Assembly: GCA_032622095.1 (NCBI GenBank) | Contig: CP136063.1 | Coordinates: 35,750,106 to 35,814,105, forward strand | Source of the DNA: Siphonodentalium dalli | Taxonomy: Eukaryota; Mollusca; Scaphopoda; Gadilida; Siphonodentaliidae | Direction of reading: 5' to 3' | Length of the DNA: 64,000 bases | In this document: in pieces, positions 1 to 11,405 of the stretch | Numbering within the stretch: position 1 is the first letter of the stretch | Layout of the letters: each line of letters starts with the position of its first letter | Made by a program: the position numbers and the translations under genes | The notes under the pieces: generated by a model | What the model saw: the letters and a program-made list of their open reading frames with translations, nothing else | Database searches by the model: none | What the model was told of the DNA's origin: nothing

Positions 1-1020
1 TGGGTGGAATTATAATGCTCTAATCATGAACTTCCATAATCAAAATATGGTATGTTTTCAGACCTTACCCGCTGGAGTCAGCAGGTCCCTAACCGCATTA
101 TTTTTGGACTTATTTAGAAAGTTATTATACGCTTCCTGGTATCAACCTGTGTATGGCATGTATACAAATAATTGCTATTGTCGTCCTTTTCATTTTGTTG
201 TCACAATGATCTAAAACTTACACTGGGATACCAAAAGTCCAAAATGTAGCAGTCTACATGACGAAACTCCATGCTAATACTCCGATCTATATGCTGTTTT
301 CTGAATGTACAGCCTTCCAGAAGTAATCCTACCTACCCAACAGCATATAAAGATATGGGTAATATGAGTGTTCATCTAGCATGGTATAACTGTCCATATT
401 TGGGGTAGTACCTCACCTTACAAGCAATTGTTCAGTCACTTCTGGAAATCACGAGGGCACATGTGGGTGACACGAGACCACGTCGCTGTTATTTTCGTTG
501 TTGGAAATGTCGCTTTGAGCCTTGACTTTGTTTTGCAACCTATCTACTGCTAGTACAAGCAAATACCTCCCACTGTTAAGCAGCTGACAAAGTGCAAGAG
601 TAAAATCAACCGAGTTTCCATCTCCTTGTGTGCGAAATATGTGTCATGGAAAATAATCCGGTAAATGTTAGAATACAAAATTCAACGAGTCTATTGCGCG
701 ATGATGAAACTGAACGAACCTGTATGATGCGACGATTTGATAATTTGCTGGATACGTCCTCTTGCGGACTGGGCAGCAATTGCTATTGGTCAATGAGATC
801 CATTTATACTTAACTTTAGAACGGTATACATGAGACCCAATGTATCAGTAGCTCCGTTCTTGTAACCACGCCTCGTTGATAGAGGGTAACTAACGATTCG
901 TATCAGCATGAGTTATTTGATGAGATATATATTCGAATTGGTTAATTCTGTTATTCGCGTTCGCATTTTGTTACAAATAGAGAGCGCCAAGTATGCCTAA
1001 ATGTCGTGTTAGATTTAATA
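1..1020. other. Unannotated flank, no gene recognised
   Basis: No open frame longer than about 60 codons and no recognisable domain on either strand. No tandem repeat or terminal inverted repeat was seen. It ends in an A immediately before the TC that probably starts the Helitron-like element. Confidence 0.6.
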
Positions 1021-3567
1021 TCTATATCTATATTTGCGAATGTCTGTCTGTCTGTCTGTGTTCTATAGAAATTCACAGGGGACCACCTAGATGGCACACA
1101 AGGGGTCTGATAGGGGTAACTTTTTACGAGAAAGATAATGGCGAGGGTTAGAATTTTCTAAAGTGACGCCGTTGATGTCAGGGGCACAAAAGGGGGAGGG
1201 GCCGAATTTTTTTTTCGACGATTGCCACTAAACTTATATATAATCATCCACGTAATATGAGGAATCTAATGGTGTGGTTTACATATGTCAAACGTCGCGC
1301 TGTTCGCGTCAGAGATGCCCGGAAGGGGAGATGGGCACCAAAATTGATCAAAATAATTTAAGCGCCGAATTCCACCAAATTGATGCACATTCTTCTAGGA
1401 TCTTCTCCATGATACAAGGAATCTTATTGTTTGATTTAAAGATGCCAAATTTGTGTCGTTGGGATGAGAGATTTGGGGGTGGGGTGGTGGGTGGGTACTA
1501 AAATCTGATAAGAATTGGTTTAGTCGCCGATTGCCACGAAACTTATACAAATTCATCCCCATGGTATGAGGTGTCTAATGGCGTGGCTTAAAGCTCTGAA
1601 AGGGAGATGGGCACCAAAATTGATACACAATATTTTTAGCGCCAATTTCCACCAAATTTATACACATTCTTATCCATGATATGAGGAATCTAATGTGATT
1701 TTAAAGACATCATATTGGTGCTGCATTGGTGAGAGATGGGGTGGGGTGGGGTGGGCACTAAATTTGATAAAAATGTGTTTAGTCGCGGATTAGTACCAAA
1801 CTTACAAATAATAATCTCCATGGTATTAGGAGTCTAATTGTGTGGTTTAAAGATGTCAAAAGTGGAGCCATTCGAGTCAGGTGTACCTAGAGGGTGAGAG
1901 TGCCAATTACCAGCGAACTCATACACGTTCTTCTCAAATGATACAATGAATCAAATATTTGCGTATATCTGTCTGTGTTCTATATATAACTTTAATGGTA
2001 CAATCGAGATGGCATCAAGGCGGTCTAACAAGGGTAACTTTTTTACGAGTAAGATAATGGTGCGGGTTAAAAGTTTCTAAAGTGAAGTTGTTGCCTTGTT
2101 GGTGTCAGTGGAGGAGCTATTTTTAGCGCAGATTTCGACCAAATTATTCTTGAGAGATGGGGGTAATAACTATGATAATAATTTGTATAGTTGCAGATTA
2201 CCAAACTTATATATAATCATCCCCATTATATAATTCATGCATGAGTCTAATATACGTGGTTTAAATATGACAAAAGTGGCGCGGTTCAAGTCATGCATGA
2301 GGGGAGTTGCATTAAAGTTGATACAAATATAGCACTAATTCCACCAAATTCATGCACGTTCTTCTCTAATGATATGATGAATTCAATCACATTTGGTGTC
2401 GTTTGGGTCATGGATGGCGAGAGGAGATTCACTAAGATTGTTCAATTAGCCGATATCCAACAAAGTTATATATAGTCATCTCCCAGGCCATCACCATGTC
2501 GTTCTAAGGAGTTTTTGGCACTCCAATTTCACAATCTCGACAAATGGTGACCGAATTAAGTCACTTGAACAATTATATCTTCTCAACTGTCATATATATA
2601 TGGGGATGGACATCAGGGCATTCCTATAATGATCTAACAACACACATACTTAGAAGAAAGCATTAAAAGTATATTTATATCAATCTATTTAATAGATACA
2701 TATATTCATTCAAACTGAGGGACCTTGAATCGTCAGAGGATTGCATATTAGAATGGCACAGGTATATATTATAACACTATTGAGTCTGTCCCATTCAATA
2801 TATTTTCCACAAAAAAAGTTACAATTGCCAAGAGATATGGAAATGTAGAGCAGGCCTGTTCAAAAATAGTGGTCACGGTGTGCAGTCAAATATGGTTACT
2901 TCTGAGATAAAGGAAAACGCAGTCCGTAGCACACGACTTTTCAGGATCCCCCAACAGTGACATATGACAAGGGTATATCTGCCCGATACAGAGGAATTCT
3001 TTCAATTTTTAGAACAGACTCATCGCCTAACATAAACAACTCAAAATATCGCTGTGTCGGGTACATGTAGCTGATATACGTGCATAACATCATTTATTTT
3101 AAACTGAAAATGATTAGCCAGTATATAGCACCAGAACAGAGGAGCACCTGGACATATCATTAAAACATCTGTATCTTCATGAAGATATGATAAACTAGAT
3201 TGATTGATTGATACATCTCTATGTAAAACACAATTGTCGTCTTTTATTTTTTCGAACTAATGTGTGTACGATGTTCATGTTTCATGCTATAACGTCTGAA
3301 GTATACGCAGTTGTAAATAAATAAATACTTCTTTATTGGTGGGACGGATTAAACGCGATAAACAAAATGATAATCGCTCCGACCTGACAAGGTGAGCCAC
3401 TACTTATATTCCATGTGTAAGAATCATGTTTTGTGATGCCATTTGGATATACAATTTATGAGAATACGTGTAACACTTTGAGAGCAAGCGTATTCTCTAT
3501 TCCCACCAAATATCCACAAAGGGTTTCACATCACTTTAACCTGGGCAACGCCGGGTAACCCTGCTAG
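1021..3567 (+). mobile_element. Probable non-autonomous Helitron-like element
   Basis: The 5' side begins with TC after an A (TCTATATCTATATTTGCG at 1021), followed by a TGTC run. The 3' side ends in CTAG (3564-3567) followed by T. A GC-rich imperfect hairpin (CTGGGCAACGCCGGGT, about 3541-3556) lies just upstream of that end. TC start, CTRR end, a subterminal hairpin and an A|T target are the Helitron hallmarks. No Rep/helicase frame is present, so it would be non-autonomous. The interior holds diverged repeats: 1045-1290 resembles 1970-2280, and both carry 'ggggtaactttttacgag'-like and 'gataatgg' blocks. Shorter paragraphs ending in 'ccaccaaatt..tacacattctt' recur at roughly 200-300 bp. The 5' boundary is less certain than the 3' one. 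An alternative is two nested repeats. Confidence 0.5.
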
Positions 3568-4468
3568 TAACCTATATAATTCCCTTATTCTTTTCGCAAA
3601 GATGGTCATACCGCCATCTGCCTTAAATCAATCATGTTATTGTGAAATAATTTGCACGACATGCCACCGATTTCGAAGAACAATCTTACTTGAGCGCGAA
3701 TGAATGCAAAATGTGTCGATCCTCTCACTCGTGTTGTCATTTTAATAGAACTGGCCACTGTTACGTCCTAGTATTGCAAAATGATATGAATATAATAGGA
3801 CTATTGGTTTTATAAGACATTGCATTGCGATGGTGGTGTTATTTGCGACATGACATATTTTACAATTTCCATCCATATACCGGCAACCGTATTGGCAGCC
3901 ATCTTGGGGGTTAATATGTCATGTAGTAACCGCCGGTGGCATGAAATTATCGTACATACAAATTATATCCACCCACGCTACATTATTGTTTTTATGCATT
4001 TCGAGAAGATGACAAAAATAGGTTTTCGATTAGTTAACATTCAGCTCAATAGACAAAATACAAAATAAGTACATTCACCATAATTCATATGGCACGATTA
4101 TCACGGAAATACACACAAAATCCAGCAGTGTACGTTAAAAACGTGTGAAAATGAGCATAGCGGATGAAACTACTTTATTTGCAGTCGCATTTGGGCGACG
4201 GGCGCAATGGCGTTCTTTATAACAGACGGTCGCTGGAAATGTTGCTTTGCTGATAACAATTCAAAACAGTGTAACACCTCATCTCAGTCGACATTTGGCC
4301 ATGGGAAACCTCCTACTAATGAGCCCATGAGTCAAATCTGATTATTTGTTGTATATATATAGTCAACACAGCCGACGGTTCTACATAGTGTCACGTCGCA
4401 CACGGCATGCACAAGATATATATAGGTTGACAGATACACGACATTTTGATATATGGGCTTCATATGCT
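3568..4468. other. Unannotated, no gene recognised
   Basis: The longest frame is 82 codons (3820-4068, +) and matches nothing I know. Its composition is that of surrounding AT-rich DNA. No splice-flanked domain or structured repeat was seen. Confidence 0.55.
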
Positions 4469-5391
4469 CTGGGAAAAAAAATACTTTCAATGGTCACATC
4501 CATTTTCCAGCTGTTTTCAATTGTTCTCACTTAACTGAAACAAACGCTCTTCATTTCTACCATATTGGGAATAAAACTAACACGGAACGCTCTGTTCTGT
4601 TCAAAGGCAAACACACATCTGTTTTTGTTTGGGACCCAATCATTGTATTCCAAGTTGTATTTTTTATGACTTCAATGTATCCTTTTGGGATACATACTGC
4701 TCGTAGAAAGATAGTTCAAGTATATATCGATCTATTTCGATACCGGGAAAAATTAAAAAGATAATAGTATTAGGTGTATTTTACTTTATTACTATATATC
4801 TACTAACTGAATCAGGCTTTATTCAGGAGCCTTTATTTAGGGCGTGGCTTATGGCCCATTTGTGCTCTTCGCGCACATTACATCATCTTGAACAGCGCGC
4901 GCTTTGTGCACATTTTGATCTTTCAAACATTGTTTTATCAGATTTACACTCAACTGAAAGATTAAAGGAGCATTAATTAGCATCGGCAGTATTGTTCCCG
5001 GCCGGGAATGTGGTTTCTCTAACAGACGAATCTACTGAACGGTACCGACTGGCGGGAAGTCAGACTGTGTCCATATGATCTAAAAAAAAAATATTTTCCA
5101 TAGTCACATCCATTTTCCAGCTGTTTTCAATTGTTCTCACTTCACTGAAACAAACGCTCTTCATTTCTACCATATCGGGAATAAAACTAACACGGGACGC
5201 TCTTTTCTGTTCCATTGCATACACACATCTGGTTTTGTTTGGGATCCAAACATTGCATTCCAAGTTGTATGATTTATGACTTCAATGTATCCTTTTGGGA
5301 CACATACTGCTCGTAGAAAGATAGTTCAAACATATATCGACCTATTTCGATACCGGGAAAAATTAAAAAGATAATATTATTAGGTGTATTT
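4469..5391 (+). repeat. Direct duplication, two 0.3-kb copies
   Basis: Positions 4469-4793 and 5083-5391 are copies of each other, about 90% identical by eye, separated by about 290 bp of unrelated sequence. Both contain 'AAACGCTCTTCATTTC' followed by 'ACCATAT', the same word pair found in the piggyBac-type MITE further right. The 103-codon + frame in the first copy and the 67-codon - frame in the second do not correspond to each other, so the similarity is of DNA, not of a protein. Confidence 0.85.
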
Positions 5392-5617
5392 TGAAGCGCA
5401 ACCCGCCATGTGGCTGTAATATAATTGGAACTCGGAAATATCATCCGAATGGAAACTGTAATACTTCGGTGGGGCTGAGGTGCTTCTACGGTATATGTGG
5501 CATGCCTGTTTTATATAAAACATTACGACTCGAGAAATAATGGCCCAAATACTAGATGGCTAGAGACTCACGGTCCTACCTGACACTAAAAACTTAACAT
5601 TGCATTTCTCTTTTCGC

Positions 5618-5619
<2 letters not shown>

Positions 5620-5648
<29 letters not shown>
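5620..5648. repeat. (TA)n microsatellite
   Basis: Pure alternating TA of about 29 bases immediately beside the inverted satellite-linker copy. Confidence 0.95.
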
Positions 5649-5649
<1 letters not shown>

Positions 5650-5780
5650 CTAACAACACTAACGACCTTAGGGAGACTGTTGAAATAATCCGACCTTAGG
5701 GAGACATCTCGATATATCATTTTCTATGCATTTTCATAGCTTCTGTGTGTGGTGAGAGCATTTGGTATTAATCGAAAAGC
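5649..5780 (-). repeat. Inverted solitary copy of the satellite linker
   Basis: The reverse complement reads through the same landmarks as linker A of the satellite: TTAATACCAAATGCTCTCAC, then GAAAATGATATAT, GAGATGTCTCCCTAAGGTCG, GATTATTTCAA and GTTGTTAGCTATA. It is more diverged from the array linkers than they are from each other and is not attached to a MITE copy. It is probably an older copy of the sequence into which, or beside which, the MITE lay before amplification. Confidence 0.8.
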
Positions 5781-5845
5781 CATCAATTATATCATTTGTG
5801 ATGACTATTATAATATTTAAAAATATATACCAAGTGTCCCCCTAA

Positions 5846-5946
5846 TACCGTCTCCCTAATGTTTGGTCATTTTACATACAACATGAACCATATTAGGGGG
5901 ACATATACAATAAATACCACTACATGCGGTATTAGGGGGACACATA
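5846..5946. repeat. Inverted repeat with GTCCCCCTAAT motif
   Basis: TGTCCCCCTAATACCG (about 5853) and its reverse complement CGGTATTAGGGGGACA (about 5927) form inverted arms about 60 bp apart. GTCTCCCTAATGT and ATATTAGGGGGACA lie between them. The same words recur near 35.8, 36.3 and 45.7 kb and in each satellite linker. No gene in the surrounding 5781-6143. Confidence 0.7.
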
Positions 5947-6143
5947 TTAAAAATCAAAGTTATGGAGATACATAATATGTACTTTATATTTTGAAGCCAT
6001 ATTCTTGCAATAGTCTTACGAAATGACTAGATATAATTTAAGATGCTAGCATACGCGAGAAATTTAACCCTCAATACACGAATGCGGGACCTGGTTTAAT
6101 CTTTGTAAAACGCTATATCAGTACATGGCATTGGTTATAATAA

Positions 6144-6829
6144 TCAAAGGCACGGGCGGCGTTCGTTGCAGAAATATCATATGTGTTCAAATCCCAACCA
6201 ACAGAAGGAATATTAAAAAATATATAGTTTTGATCATATGCAAACATAATCAGCGCGTAAATAGTATATTGTCCTCAATGTGCACTACGGTGGCGTAAAA
6301 AGCAGTCTGCTCATGTTACAGAAGTTTTGCTTTTGTTTACACAACACAACGCAAGTATAGTAGTTGACCACACCAAAATTATATAAACGCTCTTTATTAT
6401 TTCCATATAAGGAACAAATAACGCTCTTTATGTTTACCATATCCGGATCTAAACAAAAGCAAGGAAACGTAACGGTTTTTCCCTTTCTTTACATAATATG
6501 CGCAAAACACAACGCAATCATATTGGTTAATCACACAAACATTATATAAACGCTCTTCATTATTTCCATATAAGAAAAATAGTAACAAAAACGCTCTTTA
6601 TGCTTACCATATCCGGATCTATACAAAAGTCAGGAAACGTAACGGTTTTTTCCTTTTGTTTGCACAACAAAGTGAAAACGATGAACAATAACATACTGTT
6701 TATGCCATATTTCTGTATGATATAACAACAACTTCTGCCTATATTTTACTATTTCTGTTTACGGTGGTTTTTGACGGAGCTGAATATTTTAACAGCATAC
6801 CCACCGCCAAAGACAGCCCGTATCTTTAA
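6144..6829 (+). mobile_element. First, diverged MITE copy with internal duplication
   Basis: Left end TCAAAGGCACGGGCGGCG (TTAA mutated to TCAA), right end GCCCGTATCTTTAA. At 686 bp it is longer than the usual 524 because the central block (ACACAACGCAA... through the two AACGCTCTTTAT words and CATATCCGGATCT) occurs twice. It carries CCATATAAGG at 6403-6412, a perfect CArG-box consensus, where the amplified copies read CCATATAAGA. The upstream flank (CAGTACATGGCATTGG...) is already the array linker. Confidence 0.8.
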
Positions 6830-9800
6830 TATGAGCAATAAAAGATGTTTTTTTATTAATACCAAATGCTCTCATCATACCCAGAAGCTGCACGTTGCAT
6901 GGAAAATGATATATTGAGATGTCTGCCTAAGGTCGGATTATTTCAAGAGTCTCCCGAATGTCGTTTCATGTTGTTAGGTATATGTATATCATTACATGGT
7001 ATTGGTTATAATAATTAAAGGCACGGGCGCCGTTCGTTGCAGAACTATTCATATGTGATCAAATCGCCACCAACAGATGGAATATTAAAATATATATAGC
7101 TTTGTCGAGATGTCTCCCTAAGGTCGGATTATTTCAAGAGTCTCCCTAATGTCGTTAATTTTGTTAGCTATATGTATATGTATATCAGTACATGGCATTG
7201 GTTATAATAATTAAAGGCACGGGTGGCGTTCGTTGCAGAAATATTAATATGTGGTCAAATCGCCACCAACAGATGGAATATTAAAATATGTACAGTTTTG
7301 TTCATATGCAAACGTAATCAGCGCGTGAATAGTGTATTGTCCTCAATGTGTACGATGATTGCGTAAACAACAACATGCTCGTGTTACAGAAGTTTTGCTT
7401 CTGTTTACAAAACACAACGCAATCATATTGGTTAATCACACAAACATTATATAAACGCTCTTCATTATTTCCATATAAGAAAAATAGTGACAAATAACGC
7501 TCTTTATGCTTACCATATCCGGATCTATACAAAAGTCAGGAAACGTAACGGTTTTTTCCTTTTGTTTGCACAACAAAGTGAAAACAATTGACAATAACAT
7601 ACTGTTTATGCCATATTTATGTATGATATAACAACAACTTCTGCCTATATTTTACTATTTCTGTTTATGGCGGTTTTTGACGGAGATGAATTTTAACAGC
7701 ATACCCACCGCCAACACCGCCCGTATCTTTAATATGAGCAATAAAAGATGTTTTTTTTTATTAATACCAAATGCTCTCACCATACCCAGAAGCTGCACGT
7801 TGCATGGAAAATGATATATTGAGATGTCTGCCTAAGGTCGGATTATTTCAAGAGTCTCCCGAATGTCGTTTCATGTTGTTAGGTATATGTATATCATTAC
7901 ATGGTATTGGTTATCATAATTAAAGGCACGGGCGCCGTTCGTTGCAGAACTATTCATATGTGATCAAATCGCCACCAACAGATATAGAATATTAAAATAT
8001 ATATTGCTTTGTCTAGATGTCTCCCTAAGGTCGGATTATTTCAAGAGTCTCCCTAATGTCGTTAATTTTGTTAGCTATATGTATATGTATATCAGTACAT
8101 GGCATTGGTTATAATAATTAAAGGCACGGGTGGCGTTCGTTGCAGAACTATTCATATGTGATCAAATCGCCACCAACAGATGGAATATTAAAATATATAT
8201 AGCTTTGTCGAGATGTCTCCCTAAGGTCGGATTATTTCAAGAGTCTCCCTAATGTCGTTGATTTTGTTAGCTATATGTATATGTATGTCAGTACATGGCA
8301 TTGGTTATAATAATTAAAGGTACGGGCGGTGTTCGTTGCAGAAATATTAATATGTGGTCAAATCGCCACCAACAGATGGAATATTAAAATATGTACAGTT
8401 TTGTTCATATCCAAACGTAATCAGCGCGTGAATAGTGTATTGTCCTCAATGTGTACGATGATTGCGTAAACAACAGCATGCTCGTGTTACAGAAGTTTTG
8501 CTTCTGTTTACATAACACAACGTAATCATATTGGTTAATCACACAAACATTATATAAACGCTCTTCATTATTTCCATATAAGAAAAATAGTAACAAACAA
8601 CGCTCTTTATGCTTACCATATCCGGATCTATACAAAAGTCAGGAAACGTAACGGTTTTTTCCTTTTGTTTGCACAACAAAGTGGAAACAATTGACAATAA
8701 CATACTGTTTATGCCATATTTCTGTTTGATATAACAACAGATTCTGCCTATATTTTACTATTTCTGTGTATGGCGGTTTTTGACGGAGATGAATATTTTA
8801 ACAGCATACCCACCGCCAACACCGCCCGTATCTATAATATGAGCAATAAAAGATGTTTTTTTATTAATACCAAATGCTCTCACCATACCCTGAAGCTGCA
8901 CGTTGCATGGAAAATGATATATTGAGATGTCTGCCTAAGGTCGGATTATTTCAAGAGTCTCCCGAATGTCGTTTCATGTTGTTAGGTATATGTATATCAT
9001 TACATGGTATTGGTTATAATAATTAAAAGCACGTGCGGCGTTCGTTGCAGAACTATTCATATGTGATCAAATCGCCACCAACAGATGGAATATTAAAATA
9101 TATATAGTTTTGTCGAGATGTCTCCCTAAGGTCGGATTATTTCAAGAGTCTCACTAATGTCGTTAATTTTGTTAGCTATATGTATATGTATATCAGTACA
9201 TGGCATTGGTTATAATAATTAAAGGCACGGGTGGCGTTCGTTGCAGAACTATTCATATGTGATCAAATCGCCACCAACAGATGGAATATTAAAATATATA
9301 TAGCTTTGTCGAGACGTCTCCCTAAGGTCGGATTATTTCAAGAGTCTCCCTAATGTCGTTAATTTTGTTAGCTATATGTATATGTATATCAGTACATGGC
9401 ATTGGTTATAATAATTAAAGGCACGGCCGGTGTTCGTTGCAGAAATATTAATATGTGGTCAAATCGCCACCAACAGATGGAATATTAAAATATGTACAGT
9501 TTTGTTCATATACAAACGTAATCAGCGCATGAATAGTGTATTGTCCTCAATGTGTACGATGATTGCGTAAACAACAGCATGCTCGTGTTACGGAAGTTTT
9601 GCTTCTGTTTACATAACACAACGCAATCAAATTGGTTAATCACACAAACATTATATAAACGCTCTTCATTATTTCCATATAAGAAATATAGTAACAAACA
9701 ACGCTCTTTATGCTTACCATATCCGGATCTATACAAAAGTCAGGAAACGTAACGTACTGTTTATGCCATAGTTCTGTATGATATAACAACAAATTCTGCC

Positions 9801-9923
9801 TATATTTTACTATTTCTGTTTATGGCGGTTTTTGACGGAGCTGAATATTTTAACAGCATACCCACCGCCAAAGACAGCCCGTATCTTTAATATGAGCAAT
9901 AACAGATGTTTTTTTTATTAATA

Positions 9924-11405
9924 GAGACCTTTCGCATCCTCACGTTTACGATTACGAATACGGATAGCTATTCGTAGTCGTAAGTCTATCCGTATGGCCA
10001 AAAAGTCCTTTCGCAAAACGACTACGCGTAAGAGTTTTGACGAACACGACCCACCGGGCCGACCATGGTTGTTCGGCCCGGTTTGAGAAAATTGTGAAAA
10101 CTAAACAAGAAAATCGCAAAATCCTAGCATCCAGACTGACCTCAAGCTTTCCTAGTGTTGGAAATTTCAAACCTCATACTCTCCCTTAGTTTGGAAATTT
10201 TCAGTCAACGATTTTAACCAAATGTAGTAAAATATTGTTTTCTTAAACTCATTAGCAGTTTTTTATTGGTCACGGGGAGGGACCAGGACACACCGGGCGA
10301 AAGTTTTTTTTAAACGTGAACAAGAAAATCGCAAAATCCTGGCATCTAGACTAGCCTCAAGCATTCATAGAGTTGGAAATTTCCAACTGATGACAATTGC
10401 AGTGTCAATTTTGACCAAATGTAGGACAATATAATTTTCTTAAATTAACTAGAAGTTTTTGACTTGACACGGGGGGGGGGGCAGGACACAAGCTTTCCAA
10501 GTGTTGGAAATTTCCAACCTGACACCCCTAAGGTTGGAAAATTTCTATCTGATGGCCATTTCAGTCCAAAAATTTTATCAAAAGAAGGAAAATATGCAAA
10601 TATTGGTCCAAAAACAATAAATTCCTCACAATAAGTTGTTTGAAAATCAAACTACAAGAACATTTTCAACCTATTGTTGGTGTAAAATTTCCAACTAATG
10701 TTGTGTCAGGTATGAAATTTCCAACTGTTGAAAATTTTGACAAAAGTTGGAGGGTGAGACACCCCCAACAACCCCCCCCCCCCCTGTCGCCACGTCTCTG
10801 TGTATGTGCATTGGAAATCAAATATCCTATCCTATCTAGGCATATCACCTTTTGGGGTTTAGGAAATCAGACATAAGGTTGCTGTACTCGCTGATGTGCA
10901 TCACTTCTGATTTGGTCCTATCAACTCGAAATAAAGTCGACACGGTGATGTCGGTGGGTGTGCCAAATATTCTTTTAGTACCACCAAATCCATGTCAGTC
11001 GTGTATTTTTGGCGACTGGTTTCATAGTGCACTTCTATATATTACTGCAAAGTGTTGTGTCGCAGCCAGCGATTACTGTCCGTTGTGAATAGCGATCTTA
11101 TTTCGCGGGAAGCTCGAGATTCACGACGACGAGTACAGTGATTGCCAATCTTAACAGCACACCGAGGTCGTAGCTCAATACAACTGGATGGTTTACATGA
11201 TATACATATACAGTCTCGAACGGAGTAAAGTGATATATTGCAGAAAATAAATTTCAGGTGTTATTTGAGCTTATTAGAAACCATGAAATCGTAACCGTTA
11301 TTGCGGATAGTAAAATACGACAACGATTAGAAAGTACACAAATGTTGGTGACGTAGTACCCTATCCGTATCCGTAATCGTAAACGTGAGTTTTGCGAAAG
11401 GTCTC
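9924..11405. mobile_element. 1.48-kb TIR DNA transposon inserted in the satellite
   Basis: Ends are inverted: left GAGACCTTTCGCATCCTCAC then GTTTACGATTACGAATACGG; the right end read in reverse gives GAGACCTTTCGCAAAACTCA then CGTTTACGATTACGGATACG. The satellite word TTATTAATACC is interrupted and TAATA is present on both sides (9919-9923 and 11406-11410), a 5-bp target duplication. Because the ends are near-palindromic, a 3-bp duplication is also possible. Inside are a 9-bp perfect hairpin (CCGGGCCGA at 10054, TCGGCCCGG at 10073), two copies of an 'AAGAAAATCGCAAAATCCT' block and repeated TTGGAAATTTCCAAC words. No transposase frame, so non-autonomous; superfamily not recognised. A diverged inverted relative is at 51.6-52.2 kb. 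Confidence 0.85.

Noticed and set aside
6190-6215. tRNA-like GTTCAAATCC word
   Set aside because: It is a diverged part of the MITE left end (array copies read GGTCAAATCGCC), with no cloverleaf around it.
10373-10520. GGAAATTTCC words as NF-kB/Rel sites
   Set aside because: They repeat within a transposon-internal block and fit its own repetition. No promoter or gene nearby to regulate.
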